From CADEED01 sp043747875 (GTDB lineage Bacteria; Pseudomonadota; Gammaproteobacteria; Steroidobacterales; Steroidobacteraceae), in the NCBI GenBank assembly GCA_043747875.1, contig JAYTOI010000098.1, positions 1 through 64,000 on the forward strand: a DNA stretch of 64,000 bases. Reading direction: 5' to 3'. Position numbers and translations under genes: made by a program. Below the pieces are notes generated by a model that made no database searches, was not told the DNA's origin, and was given only the letters and a program-made list of their open reading frames with translations. This document shows positions 46,902 through 55,124 of this stretch, one piece after another (positions within the stretch are counted from its first letter, which is position 1; each line of letters opens with the position of its first letter).

Positions 46902-47410
46902 AGCAGCCGGCGGCGGAGTCGGCTCTGGTCGTCAATGGCTGGACGTTGTTCGGGCATGCCCTGTTCCTCGATCAGCTCGAAGCCCTGACTGTCGAGGTTG
47001 AGCGACTGCGCAAGAAAGACCCGACGGGTTACCGGCAGAGGAATTCCGCAAAGCGTTTGGCGGCGATCGCCAAGCTCGCTTTCGACGTGATCCCGCAAGA
47101 TCCGCAGCGTGCCGAGTACCGGCAAGGGGTAACGCTCGGAGATGCATACAAGCACTGGTTCCGCGCGAAATTCTTTCAGCAGTACCGGTTGTTTTTCCGC
47201 TACCACAAGGAGAGTCAGGTGATCGTCTACGCGTGGGTGAACGACGAGGATACGAGGCGCGCATACGACAGCCGAACTGATGCCTATAGGGTGTTCGGCC
47301 GCATGCTTCAAAGTGGCCATCCGCCGAACGATTGGAAAACGCTGCTTGCGCAGGCGCAGTCCGAAGCGAAGCGCCTGCGCAAAGCGGCCGCGAACGTGCC
47401 AGCGCGTTGA
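46898..47410 (+). CDS. yhaV: YhaV-type RNase toxin
   Basis: 170 residues of the YhaV family: VNGWTLFGHALFLDQL near the start, then FRAKFFQQYRLFFRYH and VYAWVNDEDTRRAY of the RelE-like core. YhaV cuts mRNA in a ribosome-associated way in E. coli. Full length and directly coupled to the antitoxin gene. Confidence 0.9.
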   Translation: MKQPAAESALVVNGWTLFGHALFLDQLEALTVEVERLRKKDPTGYRQRNSAKRLAAIAKLAFDVIPQDPQRAEYRQGVTLGDAYKHWFRAKFFQQYRLFFRYHKESQVIVYAWVNDEDTRRAYDSRTDAYRVFGRMLQSGHPPNDWKTLLAQAQSEAKRLRKAAANVPAR

Positions 47411-47441
47411 TTCATTTCTCCCGAACCGAGGCGCTGCAAAA

Positions 47442-49970
47442 ATGCCGATCAAGCAGAATTCGCGAGCCCGGCGTAAGCCGCATGGTTCCCGGCGGAATAA
47501 GGCTGCCGCTCCCAAACTCTCGCATCTGCGCCGGCCGGCGAATGTCGGTGTGGAGGAGTGGCAAACCCAGCTGCGGCGACAGTTCGGTCGCGCCCAAGCA
47601 TTCAAGATGCAGAATATCGGTGAAGAGGCGGTGTTCTCGGAATTCACGGTCACCAATCCTCTCAGCGACAACAGCTACCGGGTCGCGATTCGTGGCGCGA
47701 AGCCGGGAGAGAGCTTTTGTGCGTGCCCGGACTTCGCCACCAACGATCTCGGCACGTGCAAACACATCGAGTTCGTTCTGGGGCGCTTGGAAAAGAAGCG
47801 CGGCGGCAAGCGGGCACTGACACAGGGGTTTCATCCGCGGTTTAGCGAGGTCTATCTACAGTACGGCGGCGAACGGCGCGTGCGCTTTCGCGCCGGGCGT
47901 GAGTGTCCGCCGGCATTGGTCCGGCATGCGGCGAATGTTTTCAGCGGGCCCGGCGAAGTGTTACCCGTGGGGCACTTCGCACAGATCGAGGCCTTCCTGG
48001 CATACGCCGGCGAGAGCGGTCACGAGCTGCGGTGCTACGAAGACGCGCTCGGCTTCATTGCCCAGATTCGCGATGCCGGGGAACGCGGGCGAGTCATAGA
48101 CGGGGCGTATCCAGAGGGCGCGGCGACGGTCGCACTGCAGAAGCTCCTGAAGACCGATTTGTACCCCTATCAGGCCGACGGTGCGTTGTTCGCCGCGCGA
48201 GCCGGGCGCTGCCTGATCGGCGATGAAATGGGTCTGGGCAAGACGATCCAGGCGATTGCCGCGGCAGAACTCTTCGCCCGGCACTTCGGCGCCGAACGCG
48301 TGCTGATCGTGTGCCCCACCTCACTCAAACATCAATGGCGGCGCGAGATTGCACGTTTCTCCGAGCGGCAGGCACAGGTGATCGGCGGATTGCGCGCCGC
48401 GCGCGAGGCGCAGTACTCGCAGGCGGGCTTCTGCAAGATTACTAACTACGATGTGATCTCAAAGGATCTGGAGCTGATTCGAAACTGGTCCCCGGACGTG
48501 GTGATCGTCGATGAGGCACAGCGGATCAAGAACTGGAACACCGTCGTCGCCCGTGCCTTGAAACGCATCGAGAGCCCGTACGCCATCGTGCTGACAGGTA
48601 CGCCGCTGGAAAACAGGCTGGAAGAGCTGGTCTCCATCGTGCAGTTCGTGGATCGCCATCGAATCGGCCCGACGTGGCGCTTGCGCCATGAACACCAGGC
48701 GTTGGATGAGGCAGGTCGTGTCATTGGCTATCGCGATCTCGACCGCATCGGCAAAACGCTCGCGCCGGTGCTGCTCCGACGGCGCAAGGCCGACGTGCTG
48801 AGTCAGCTTCCACCGCGCGTGGACAACACCGTGTTCGTCGCTATGACCGACGAGCAGATGGTCCATCACGAGGAGAATCGTCTGATCGTCGACCGCATCG
48901 TGAGCCGCTGGCGCAAGACGGGCTACCTGTCGGACGCCGACCAGCGTCGTCTCACCTGCTGCCTGCAAAACATGCGTATGTCCTGCAACAGTACGTACCT
49001 GCTCGACAAGCGCACGGATCACGGAGCCAAGGCCGATGAGTTGGCGACGCTGCTCGCGGAACTGTTCGAGCGCCCCGAGGCCAAGGTGGTCGTGTTCAGT
49101 CAATGGCTGGGTACGCACCAGATGATCATTCGTCGACTGGAAAGACGCGGCTGGGATCACGTGCTGTTTCACGGCGGCGTGCCGAGCGAGAAGCGTGCAG
49201 CGTTGGTCGACCGCTTTCGCGAAGACCCGAAGTGTCGCGTGTTTCTCTCCACGGATGCCGGAGGAGTCGGACTCAATCTCCAGCACGCCGCTTCCACCAT
49301 CATCAATATGGATCTGCCGTGGAACCCTGCGGTGCTCGAACAGCGCATCGGGCGTGTGCATCGGCTCGGGCAATCGCGCAGCGTGCAGGTGGTCAATTTC
49401 GTTGCCGAGGGCACCATCGAGGAGCGCATGCTGTCGCTGCTGGCGTTCAAGAAGTCGCTGTTCGCCGGTGTGCTCGACGGCGGCGAAAGCGAAGTGTTCC
49501 TCGGCGGTACACGTCTGACGAAATTCATGGAGAGCGTCGACGCGGTGACTGGCACACCCGAGGAACCGGCGGCTGACTCGAAGCGTTCTCGCACGTCCTT
49601 GCCGGTGGAACCACAGATTACCGGTGGGCCTCTTGCGGCCAGCGCTGTTTCTCTATTGGCGAGCCAGCCGGTTGCCGGACAACCGGCCAATGGCGGTGAT
49701 CGCGCGCAGATTGCGGTGGCGCCAGCCGATGGTGCGTTGGGCAATCCCTGGGCGCCTCTGCTCAGCGTTGGCTTGAAGCTGTTAGAGACACTCGCTGCCT
49801 TGCCAGCAACTGCTGACAGTGGCGATCGACAGTCGGGTAGCCCCAATCCGGGGATCGAGACCGATGCCCGGACGGGTCGTTCGTACCTCAAGGTTCCCGT
49901 GCCAGAACCGCAGGTCGTTCAGCAGCTGAGTGATGCCCTGTCCCGCCTGCTTGCCAGCTTCGCAAAATAG
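47442..49970 (+). CDS. SWIM zinc-finger SNF2-family helicase
   Basis: 842 residues. A SWIM zinc finger (CACPDF...TCKH, residues ~93-108) precedes a complete SNF2 ATPase: GDEMGLGKTIQA (~258), VDEAQRIKN, LTGTPLENRLEEL, FSTDAGGVGLNL-type motif V and RIGRVHRLGQ as motif VI. The last ~150 residues are low-complexity (Ala/Pro/Ser). It lies 32 bp after yhaV. Bacterial SNF2 enzymes translocate on double-stranded DNA and recur in defence loci; this one has no visible nuclease or methylase partner. Confidence 0.9.
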   Translation: MPIKQNSRARRKPHGSRRNKAAAPKLSHLRRPANVGVEEWQTQLRRQFGRAQAFKMQNIGEEAVFSEFTVTNPLSDNSYRVAIRGAKPGESFCACPDFATNDLGTCKHIEFVLGRLEKKRGGKRALTQGFHPRFSEVYLQYGGERRVRFRAGRECPPALVRHAANVFSGPGEVLPVGHFAQIEAFLAYAGESGHELRCYEDALGFIAQIRDAGERGRVIDGAYPEGAATVALQKLLKTDLYPYQADGALFAARAGRCLIGDEMGLGKTIQAIAAAELFARHFGAERVLIVCPTSLKHQWRREIARFSERQAQVIGGLRAAREAQYSQAGFCKITNYDVISKDLELIRNWSPDVVIVDEAQRIKNWNTVVARALKRIESPYAIVLTGTPLENRLEELVSIVQFVDRHRIGPTWRLRHEHQALDEAGRVIGYRDLDRIGKTLAPVLLRRRKADVLSQLPPRVDNTVFVAMTDEQMVHHEENRLIVDRIVSRWRKTGYLSDADQRRLTCCLQNMRMSCNSTYLLDKRTDHGAKADELATLLAELFERPEAKVVVFSQWLGTHQMIIRRLERRGWDHVLFHGGVPSEKRAALVDRFREDPKCRVFLSTDAGGVGLNLQHAASTIINMDLPWNPAVLEQRIGRVHRLGQSRSVQVVNFVAEGTIEERMLSLLAFKKSLFAGVLDGGESEVFLGGTRLTKFMESVDAVTGTPEEPAADSKRSRTSLPVEPQITGGPLAASAVSLLASQPVAGQPANGGDRAQIAVAPADGALGNPWAPLLSVGLKLLETLAALPATADSGDRQSGSPNPGIETDARTGRSYLKVPVPEPQVVQQLSDALSRLLASFAK

Positions 49971-50058
49971 ACCGACCTGAAGGATCACTGCAAGCTGTGC
50001 GAGCCAGTGGAGCGCGCGCGGAAGATCATCTGCTGCACCGATTCCGGTCACCTAAAGG

Positions 50059-50140
50059 TGGATTGGACCGACGATCGCTAAATCGTTTTCTGTCTCAATA
50101 GTTTGGCGTCAGCGGAGTGCTCGTCTCCTTTACGACTCGT
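50059..50140 (+). repeat. Dispersed ~95-bp repeat, copy C
   Basis: TGGATTGGACCGACGATCGC, then a TCAATAGTTTGGCGTC centre and CTCGTCTCCTTTACGACTC. Slightly shortened compared with copies A, B and D. Located between the SNF2 gene and the exonuclease fragment. Confidence 0.8.
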
Positions 50141-50161
50141 CGACGCGCTTGCGCGTGTTCG

Positions 50162-50497
50162 TCAGCAGCGGCTTTCCTTCAGCATGTTGCAAAAGAGAGC
50201 GCCTTGTTCAATCGCGTCGCTCAATGAGACGTGCGTGTGCGGCAAGTCTTCAAGCCATCGCTTCGGCATGTTCCGTTTGGTGCTCTCGCGGTAGTTCGTC
50301 TTGAGCACTGCCATTGCAAATGACTTGATATCGAGCGCGGAGTGGCTGAAGGGACTCTCGCCGACATACTTCATCAAGTACCAGTAGACGAACATGAAAT
50401 CGTAGCCTGCCGGGTAGCCAACGAATACGGGCTTGCCGTCGAGCGATTTTATGCAGGTCACGTAGCGCGTCATCGCACGTTCGGGAAGTTCCACCAT
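50162..50497 (-). pseudogene. DEDDh 3'-5' exonuclease, N-terminally truncated
   Basis: 111 codons read PVFVGYPAGYDFMFVYWYL, then SALDIKSFAMA and HTHVSLSDAIEQ, matching the second half of an RNase T/DnaQ-like exonuclease with its later Asp, His and Asp residues. The first Asp-x-Glu motif is missing. The coding sequence stops abruptly at 50497, exactly where a duplicated AbiEii 3' end begins on the other strand. Confidence 0.7.
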
Positions 50498-50688
50498 GGG
50501 CTGGCCAGGACATCAATGTTGATATGGCGTGGGTGATTGAAGCCCTCGATGCAAAGATCGGCGCGATAGATTGGAAGGCGGCGGTCCAGGATGTCGCGCG
50601 ATTCCTCAATCCCATCGAGCGCAAGAGCCTGGAGCTGTGGAGTCCGAAATTCTTTTTTAGCCGCGTCGCAACTCTGCGCGCCTTCTGA
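50494..50688 (+). pseudogene. Duplicated 3' end of the AbiEii toxin gene
   Basis: About 195 bp nearly identical to 41231-41424, from CCATGGGCTGGCCAGG to the TGA stop; similarity continues a little past the stop. Only the last ~64 codons are present, so it is not functional. It joins the truncated exonuclease on the left and lies just before the IS66-type element on the right. Confidence 0.9.
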
Positions 50689-50781
50689 GCTTCGATCCGG
50701 CGCGTCGCCTCAAACTGTGGGTCAACATCCTCGGTTGCAGCGGCTGGGCGCGCGGCGCCTCTATCGCTGACTACGGGATAG

Positions 50782-52386
50782 TCACCTTCCGCCCGGATTC
50801 AGGGCATTCGAAGGCAGGAGATGGAACGGCGGCATCTCGAGGCCTTCCAGCCAGTAGAGGACGAAGTCGGTGGAGGTCGTGCTGCTGAAACCGCGCTCTG
50901 AATACCCCATGACGTCGATCGCCGTGGGCTGCGAGGCCGTGCGGCCGGTGACGACCGCGTAGAGGTTGGCGCTCGCCTTGGCGTCGGCGATAGTGTCGGC
51001 GAACAGCCAGCCTTTTCTTCCGACGACAAAGGGACGGATGGCGTTTTCGCACAGATTGTTGGTCAGGGGCACTTCGCCGTGTTCCAGGAACACGCTGAGC
51101 TTTGCCCACTGGTTGAGCGTGTAGTGCACGGCTTTTCCCAGGCGGCTCTGCGGCAGCACCTGCGGGGCGAGATCGTCGAGCCAGGCGCGAAAGCGTTCGA
51201 GGATGGGTTTTGAGTGTTGCTGGCGCACGCGCACACGCTCCTCGGGCGTCATGGGCCGATCGCGATCCCACAAGGATCGCTCGATCAGCGACAGCTCGCC
51301 GATGAAGCCGAGTGCCGTCTTGGCGTGGCTTACGCCCTCGCTCGCCTTGTGCGCTTCGTCGAACTTGCGCCGTGCATGCGCCATACAGCCGCCGTGCAGG
51401 AGGCCGTTCGCTTGGGCCACCTGCGCGTAGGGCTCATAGCCATCAGTGAGCAGAATGCCGCGGTAACCTTCCAGCAGCCGCTTCGGCACCGCGCCGCCGC
51501 GGGATGGATCGTAGTCAAAGAGCACGATCCGCTTGCCCGGCGATCCGGCGCAGCGTGCCCAAATCCAGTGATCGGAAGCCGCAGCTTTGCCGTTCGTCGG
51601 ATCCGCTTCGAGCACCTGCAGCCGCGTCTCATCGCAGTGGATGAGCGGCAGGGCGAGCATGTGCTCAGCTAACAAGTTGATCAGCGGTGTGAGGTGCGTC
51701 GTGCCGAGCCGGATCATCCACCCCGCCATCGTCGCGCGGCCGAGCGCGACGCCCAAGCGCGCGAACTGGGTCTCCTGCCGATACAGCGGTGTGTGATCGA
51801 CGAACTTGGCGGTGGCGATGTGCGCAAGCAATGCGGGGCTCGCTAAGCTTTTGGGGAAAATGCTCAGCGGCACCGGCGCGATCTTCACGCCCGCATGGCA
51901 GCAGGGGCAGGCGTATTTGGGACGGATGTGCTTGAGAACCCGCACCTTCGCCGGCTGATAGTCGAGCTGCTCGCAGCTCTCCTCGCCGATCTTCTGGAGC
52001 GCCACGCCTTCGCACGCCGTGCACACCTTCTGCTCTTGCGGCAAATCGTGAACGATCTCCACCCGTGGCAAATCGGCCGATAAGGGCTTGCGGCCGCGTG
52101 CCTTGCGCTCATGGGCGGGGATCCGCACCGCTTCAGGGGCGACCTCGGCGCTGGCGGCGAGCGCCTCGATCTCGTTGAAGAGGTGCGCCTGCTCGGCGGC
52201 GATCTCGACCGCGCGCTTCTCGGAGGAGCGGCCAAAGAGCTGAGCTTTGAGCCACCGGTTCTCCTCTTCCAGCAGTTGGATGCGCGCCTCGCGCGCCGCC
52301 AGCCGCGCGCTCAAGGCGGCAAAATCGATCGATCCTGCGGGACTGGCGGTAAGGCTGATGGCGCTCGAGCTCACGAGCGCGATCAT
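50782..52386 (-). CDS. tnpC: IS66-family transposase TnpC
   Basis: 534 residues. A leucine-zipper-like N-terminus (ARLAAREARIQLLEEENRWL) is followed by the IS66 zinc-finger region (CTACEG...CPCCHAG) and the DDE core: Asp in LIHCDETRL, Asp in ILLTDGYEPY and Glu in LCENAIRPFV. Intact and of normal length. Confidence 0.95.
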   Translation of the reverse strand: MIALVSSSAISLTASPAGSIDFAALSARLAAREARIQLLEEENRWLKAQLFGRSSEKRAVEIAAEQAHLFNEIEALAASAEVAPEAVRIPAHERKARGRKPLSADLPRVEIVHDLPQEQKVCTACEGVALQKIGEESCEQLDYQPAKVRVLKHIRPKYACPCCHAGVKIAPVPLSIFPKSLASPALLAHIATAKFVDHTPLYRQETQFARLGVALGRATMAGWMIRLGTTHLTPLINLLAEHMLALPLIHCDETRLQVLEADPTNGKAAASDHWIWARCAGSPGKRIVLFDYDPSRGGAVPKRLLEGYRGILLTDGYEPYAQVAQANGLLHGGCMAHARRKFDEAHKASEGVSHAKTALGFIGELSLIERSLWDRDRPMTPEERVRVRQQHSKPILERFRAWLDDLAPQVLPQSRLGKAVHYTLNQWAKLSVFLEHGEVPLTNNLCENAIRPFVVGRKGWLFADTIADAKASANLYAVVTGRTASQPTAIDVMGYSERGFSSTTSTDFVLYWLEGLEMPPFHLLPSNALNPGGR

Positions 52387-52432
52387 ACCAAAGACTAACT
52401 ACCTTGGAGCATCTGGCAATGAAAAACTCTTC

Positions 52433-52801
52433 TCAGGCGAGCGCCGAAAACCTGAGCGCCTCGTGCCCCTTCATCCGCCACACATCGTAGCCGTCGAGCA
52501 GCCAGTTGAGCTGCTCGCCCGTCAGGCTGACCACCGTCTCATCAATGCGGCGCGGCCAGGCGAATCGATCGCGCTCCAGGCGCTTGTACCAGACGATGAA
52601 GCCGTTGCGCTCCCACATCAGCATCTTCAGCTTGTTGTGCCGGCGGTTGACGAACACGAACAGCGATCCGGAAAACGGATCGAGGCGCATCGCCTCCTGG
52701 GCGAGGATCGCAAGTCCGTCCATCTGCTTGCGCATGTCGATCGGCGCACGGTGCAGATACACCCGCTCGATCGAACGGTCAGGGCGCAGCATCCGTACCA
52801 T
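52433..52801 (-). CDS. tnpB: IS66 Orf2-like protein TnpB
   Basis: 122 residues with the family signature APIDMRKQMDGLAIL and VFVNRRHNKLKMLMWERNGF. Needed for IS66 transposition; its exact role is unknown. It overlaps tnpA by 23 bp. Confidence 0.95.
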   Translation of the reverse strand: MVRMLRPDRSIERVYLHRAPIDMRKQMDGLAILAQEAMRLDPFSGSLFVFVNRRHNKLKMLMWERNGFIVWYKRLERDRFAWPRRIDETVVSLTGEQLNWLLDGYDVWRMKGHEALRFSALA

Positions 52802-53159
52802 CCGCGGTGCTCAGACTCTCGAGCCACGCGCGCGGCGGCCAGGTGCGACACTCGATCGAAATCCCGCCCGGCAAGCTCACCTGGGCGACGACGGACGCTG
52901 CGGGCGGCGTGACCTGCACCGTCATGAAGGCGGCCGACGAGGCGCTCGACTTCAAGCTGCGCGCCAACACTCCCGAACGCTTCGACGGCAGCAGCCCGCG
53001 CCGTCGCAATGGAATCAACGCGTCGTACACCTGCCGCACGGCCACCCCGCGCGAACGGCAATACGCGCTCAAGTTCACACCCTTCGCCTGCGCACCGCGT
53101 ACACACTCAAGCGCCTGGCGCTGTAATGCCGTCAGTTCCCGATCTCTCTTCGTTCGCAT
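52779..53159 (-). CDS. tnpA: IS66 accessory protein TnpA
   Basis: 126 residues. The N-terminal helix-turn-helix-like region (GVNLSAYCRSRGVAVRQVYDAL) is characteristic of the first gene of IS66 elements. The C-terminal half is variable. Confidence 0.9.
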   Translation of the reverse strand: MRTKRDRELTALQRQALECVRGAQAKGVNLSAYCRSRGVAVRQVYDALIPLRRRGLLPSKRSGVLARSLKSSASSAAFMTVQVTPPAASVVAQVSLPGGISIECRTWPPRAWLESLSTADGTDAAP

Positions 53160-53333
53160 CGCTCGACCTCCTCAAAGTCTGGGAGGCCGCAGCATGCACG
53201 CTCACGCGCAAATGAAAATCACGCGGTTAGTAAATCGCTTACGTGCAATGGACTTGCCGAGCGGATGCCGCTCCAGGCATTCGAGATGTGTCTGTTTACT
53301 GCGCTGCCAGCGCGAGATCGCCGCGAACGTGTC

Positions 53334-53424
53334 GATGATGGATTGGACCGACGGTCGCTAAATCGTTTTTCAGATCAGTAGCTTGGCGTTTTCGGAGAAG
53401 GTTTGTCTCCTTTACGTCTCCTCA
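53334..53424 (+). repeat. Dispersed ~95-bp repeat, copy D
   Basis: GATGATGGATTGGACCGAC, TCGCTAAATCGTTTTTC, ATCAGTAGCTTGGCGT and GTCTCCTTTACGTCTCC. The last bases supply the final codons and stop of the vapC gene at 53412, so the repeat forms that gene's 3' end. Confidence 0.85.
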
Positions 53425-53831
53425 TGAAACGGATTCTGAATCGTTACTCCGCGGAATTTGCGGCCGTGTTGCATATCTTCGGTGAGTAAGACGCGGCAAT
53501 CCGCATCGGCGGCGGCCGCGATGATGAGCGCATCGTAGAACGACAACGCGCTGGTTCGTGCCAGCTTCACAGCGTGAGTATGTATATCAGCCGTGAGAGG
53601 GCGGGCAGGTTCCGTCAACTCCGCGATGACTTCGAGCGCGGCATCGAGCTGCGGCCAATCCCAGCGCAGCTTGTTGCGTACGACGTTGGTGAACTCATTG
53701 AGCACCTGCACTCCGATCACGCCGCCTTCGGCGAGCAGCGCTTCTGCAGTAGCGCATCGCCGATCACCCGTGGTGAACGCGTAGATCAGAATGTTGGTGT
53801 CGAGGAACCGATCACCGGGCATTGGCCTCAT
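53412..53831 (-). CDS. vapC: VapC-type PIN-domain RNase toxin (second pair)
   Basis: 139 residues, or 136 from the second ATG at 53822 (MPGDRF). PIN acidic residues: FLDTNILIYAF, LNEFTNVV, SFYDALIIAAA and LLTEDMQHG. Of the COG5573 subgroup and unlike the vapC at 35967. The 3' end lies inside repeat copy D, which provides HEET and the stop. It overlaps its antitoxin gene by 20 bp. Confidence 0.92.
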   Translation of the reverse strand: MRPMPGDRFLDTNILIYAFTTGDRRCATAEALLAEGGVIGVQVLNEFTNVVRNKLRWDWPQLDAALEVIAELTEPARPLTADIHTHAVKLARTSALSFYDALIIAAAADADCRVLLTEDMQHGRKFRGVTIQNPFHEET

Positions 53832-54042
53832 CCCGGTCGAAACGAAATCCTTTGGGTAGGGGCGTCTTGAGCGCGCGCAGACGTTCCAGCGCTCGCTCTC
53901 TACCGCGATTTCGCTCTACTCGAAATTGCCGGTCACCGGCCACGACGATTTCGATTTCGTCACCGGTCTTCAGTTTCAACGCTTTTACGATTACATCAGG
54001 AAGCCTGACGGCCAGGCTGTTTCCCCACTTGGCTACGCGCAT
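53812..54042 (-). CDS. vapB: AbrB/MazE-type antitoxin of the second VapBC pair
   Basis: 76 residues. MRVAKWGNSLAVRLP and the following KLKTGDEIEIV form an AbrB/MazE swapped hairpin, and the Arg/Glu-rich tail precedes the toxin overlap. The operator at 54055-54078 lies 12 bp upstream of its ATG. Confidence 0.92.
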   Translation of the reverse strand: MRVAKWGNSLAVRLPDVIVKALKLKTGDEIEIVVAGDRQFRVERNRGRERALERLRALKTPLPKGFRFDRDEANAR

Positions 54043-54054
54043 AGGTCACCTAAA

Positions 54055-54078
54055 GATATACACGAATCTATGTATATC
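54055..54078. promoter_or_regulatory. Operator dyad upstream of the second vapBC
   Basis: Perfect arms GATATACA and TGTATATC with an 8-bp centre. Confidence 0.8.
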
Positions 54079-54107
54079 ATAACGCACGCCGGCCTGTGCT
54101 GGGCATG

Positions 54108-54138
54108 CACAAAACTTAAGTTTTATTGAAGTTTTGTG
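54108..54138. promoter_or_regulatory. Relic AbiEi-type operator
   Basis: Perfect arms CACAAAACTT and AAGTTTTGTG, 11 bp apart, with TTATTGAAGTTT shared with the operator of the orphan AbiEi gene at 39801-39835. On the minus strand an ATG follows at the same position as in that gene, but the frame closes after nine codons, so this looks like the surviving promoter of a lost gene. Confidence 0.6.
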
Positions 54139-54176
54139 GAAGCGTTGGCCTCGTTATGTGGCTTGCCTCGCCGCTT

Positions 54177-54222
54177 GGGTAATAATCAGGCCACTTAAAG
54201 ACAAGTGGCGCTAGTATTACCC
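54177..54222. promoter_or_regulatory. 46-bp double inverted-repeat operator, copy 2
   Basis: Arms and all three 6-bp gaps are as at 38500-38545; only the gap bases differ. It ends 3 bp before the abiEi ATG at 54226, so bound protein would also mask the ribosome-binding region. Confidence 0.88.
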
Positions 54223-54225
54223 ACC

Positions 54226-54831
54226 ATGAAGACCCGGAATCACGACACCGCGCTGAAGGCCTTCCGCGACAAAGGCGGCACGCTGCGCACCCGGGACCTC
54301 ATCGCGCTCGGCGTGCACACCGACGCCCTGTACACGCTGCGTGACAGCGGTCGCATCGTTGAACTCTGCCGTGGTCTCTACCGTCTTGCCGAAGCCGGCG
54401 AAGCCGAGTATCCCGATCTCGCCCTGGTCGCGGCGCGCGCGCCGGATGCGGCCGTCTGTCTGACCAGCGCGCTTTCGTATCACGACATCACGACCCAGAT
54501 CCCATCCTCCGTTCACTTGGCCGTGCCGCGTGGCAGCTATCACGGCATCACGCTGTCGATTCCCGTCACGGTCTATCGCTTCGACTCGAAGACCTTCAAC
54601 AAGGGGCTCGAGATGCATCACGTCGGTGGCATGCCCCTCAAGATCTACAGCGCGGCGCGTACCGCAGTGGACTGCTTCAAGTTCAGGAACAAGATTGGGC
54701 TGGACGTGGCGCTCGAGGCGCTGCGTCTGGCGCGACAACGGAAGCATGTTCAGAACCGGGAGCTGCTGCACTACGCACGGCTGCTACGTGTCGAAAATCC
54801 GATGTCACCGTACCTGCAGGCGATCGAATGA
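54226..54831 (+). CDS. abiEi: AbiEi-type antitoxin, full length
   Basis: 201 residues. N-terminal winged helix GGTLRTRDLIALGVHTDALY with GRIVELCRGLYRL, then the AbiEi C-terminal domain (VCLTSALSYHDITTQIP, SAARTAVDCFKFRNK). ATG 54226 is chosen over an in-frame GTG inside the operator. It is the intact parent form of the deleted copy at 38549. Its toxin partner downstream is truncated, leaving the antitoxin without a complete target. Confidence 0.88.
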   Translation: MKTRNHDTALKAFRDKGGTLRTRDLIALGVHTDALYTLRDSGRIVELCRGLYRLAEAGEAEYPDLALVAARAPDAAVCLTSALSYHDITTQIPSSVHLAVPRGSYHGITLSIPVTVYRFDSKTFNKGLEMHHVGGMPLKIYSAARTAVDCFKFRNKIGLDVALEALRLARQRKHVQNRELLHYARLLRVENPMSPYLQAIE

Positions 54832-55004
54832 CCTGGAACGATACTAAAAACGTCACGGCGTCGGCGCTCGCCAAGCTGCGCAACAATTCAAAGTCGAGCG
54901 GCTCGGCTTTTCAGCTGGTGCTTCAGCAGTACGCCATCGAGCGATTCCTGTATCGCATGCGACGCGCGCCGGTGAGAGAATCTGAACCGGGCCGTGATTG
55001 CTAG
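54828..55004 (+). pseudogene. AbiEii toxin, N-terminal fragment
   Basis: Coupled to abiEi by an ATGA overlap. 58 codons (NVTASALAKLRNNSK, then FQLVLQQYAIERFLYRM) match the start of AbiEii-family toxins, then the sequence departs and stops at TAG 55002. The catalytic GGTS and SEDxD motifs are absent. Confidence 0.85.
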
Positions 55005-55124
55005 TTAGCCATCGTATCACGAGGTCGATCCAAGGGAACTCGAGGAGCCGAAGATCTTCGTGAGTAGATTGGTAGGTTTGGTGTTTCCTTGGCGTAAATT
55101 GCGGCTCACCATCAGGTGTCAGTG

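Larger units (their letters stand above)
50782..53242 (-). mobile_element. IS66-family insertion sequence
   Basis: Three genes in the canonical IS66 order on the minus strand (tnpA, tnpB, tnpC). The right end is marked by CGCTTAC at 53236-53242, the complement of the GTAAGCG typical of IS66 termini. I could not find a matching left terminal repeat or a target duplication, so the left boundary is only the tnpC stop and the true end lies between 50689 and 50781. Confidence 0.85.

Noticed and set aside
50689..50781. A left terminal inverted repeat for the IS66 element
   Set aside because: No GTAAGCG-like end or target duplication is visible left of tnpC, although the right end has CGCTTAC.
35852..53424. 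The ~95-bp repeats as attC sites or a CRISPR array
   Set aside because: They lack RYYYAAC/GTTRRRY boxes and a long hairpin, and are kilobases apart without regular spacers.
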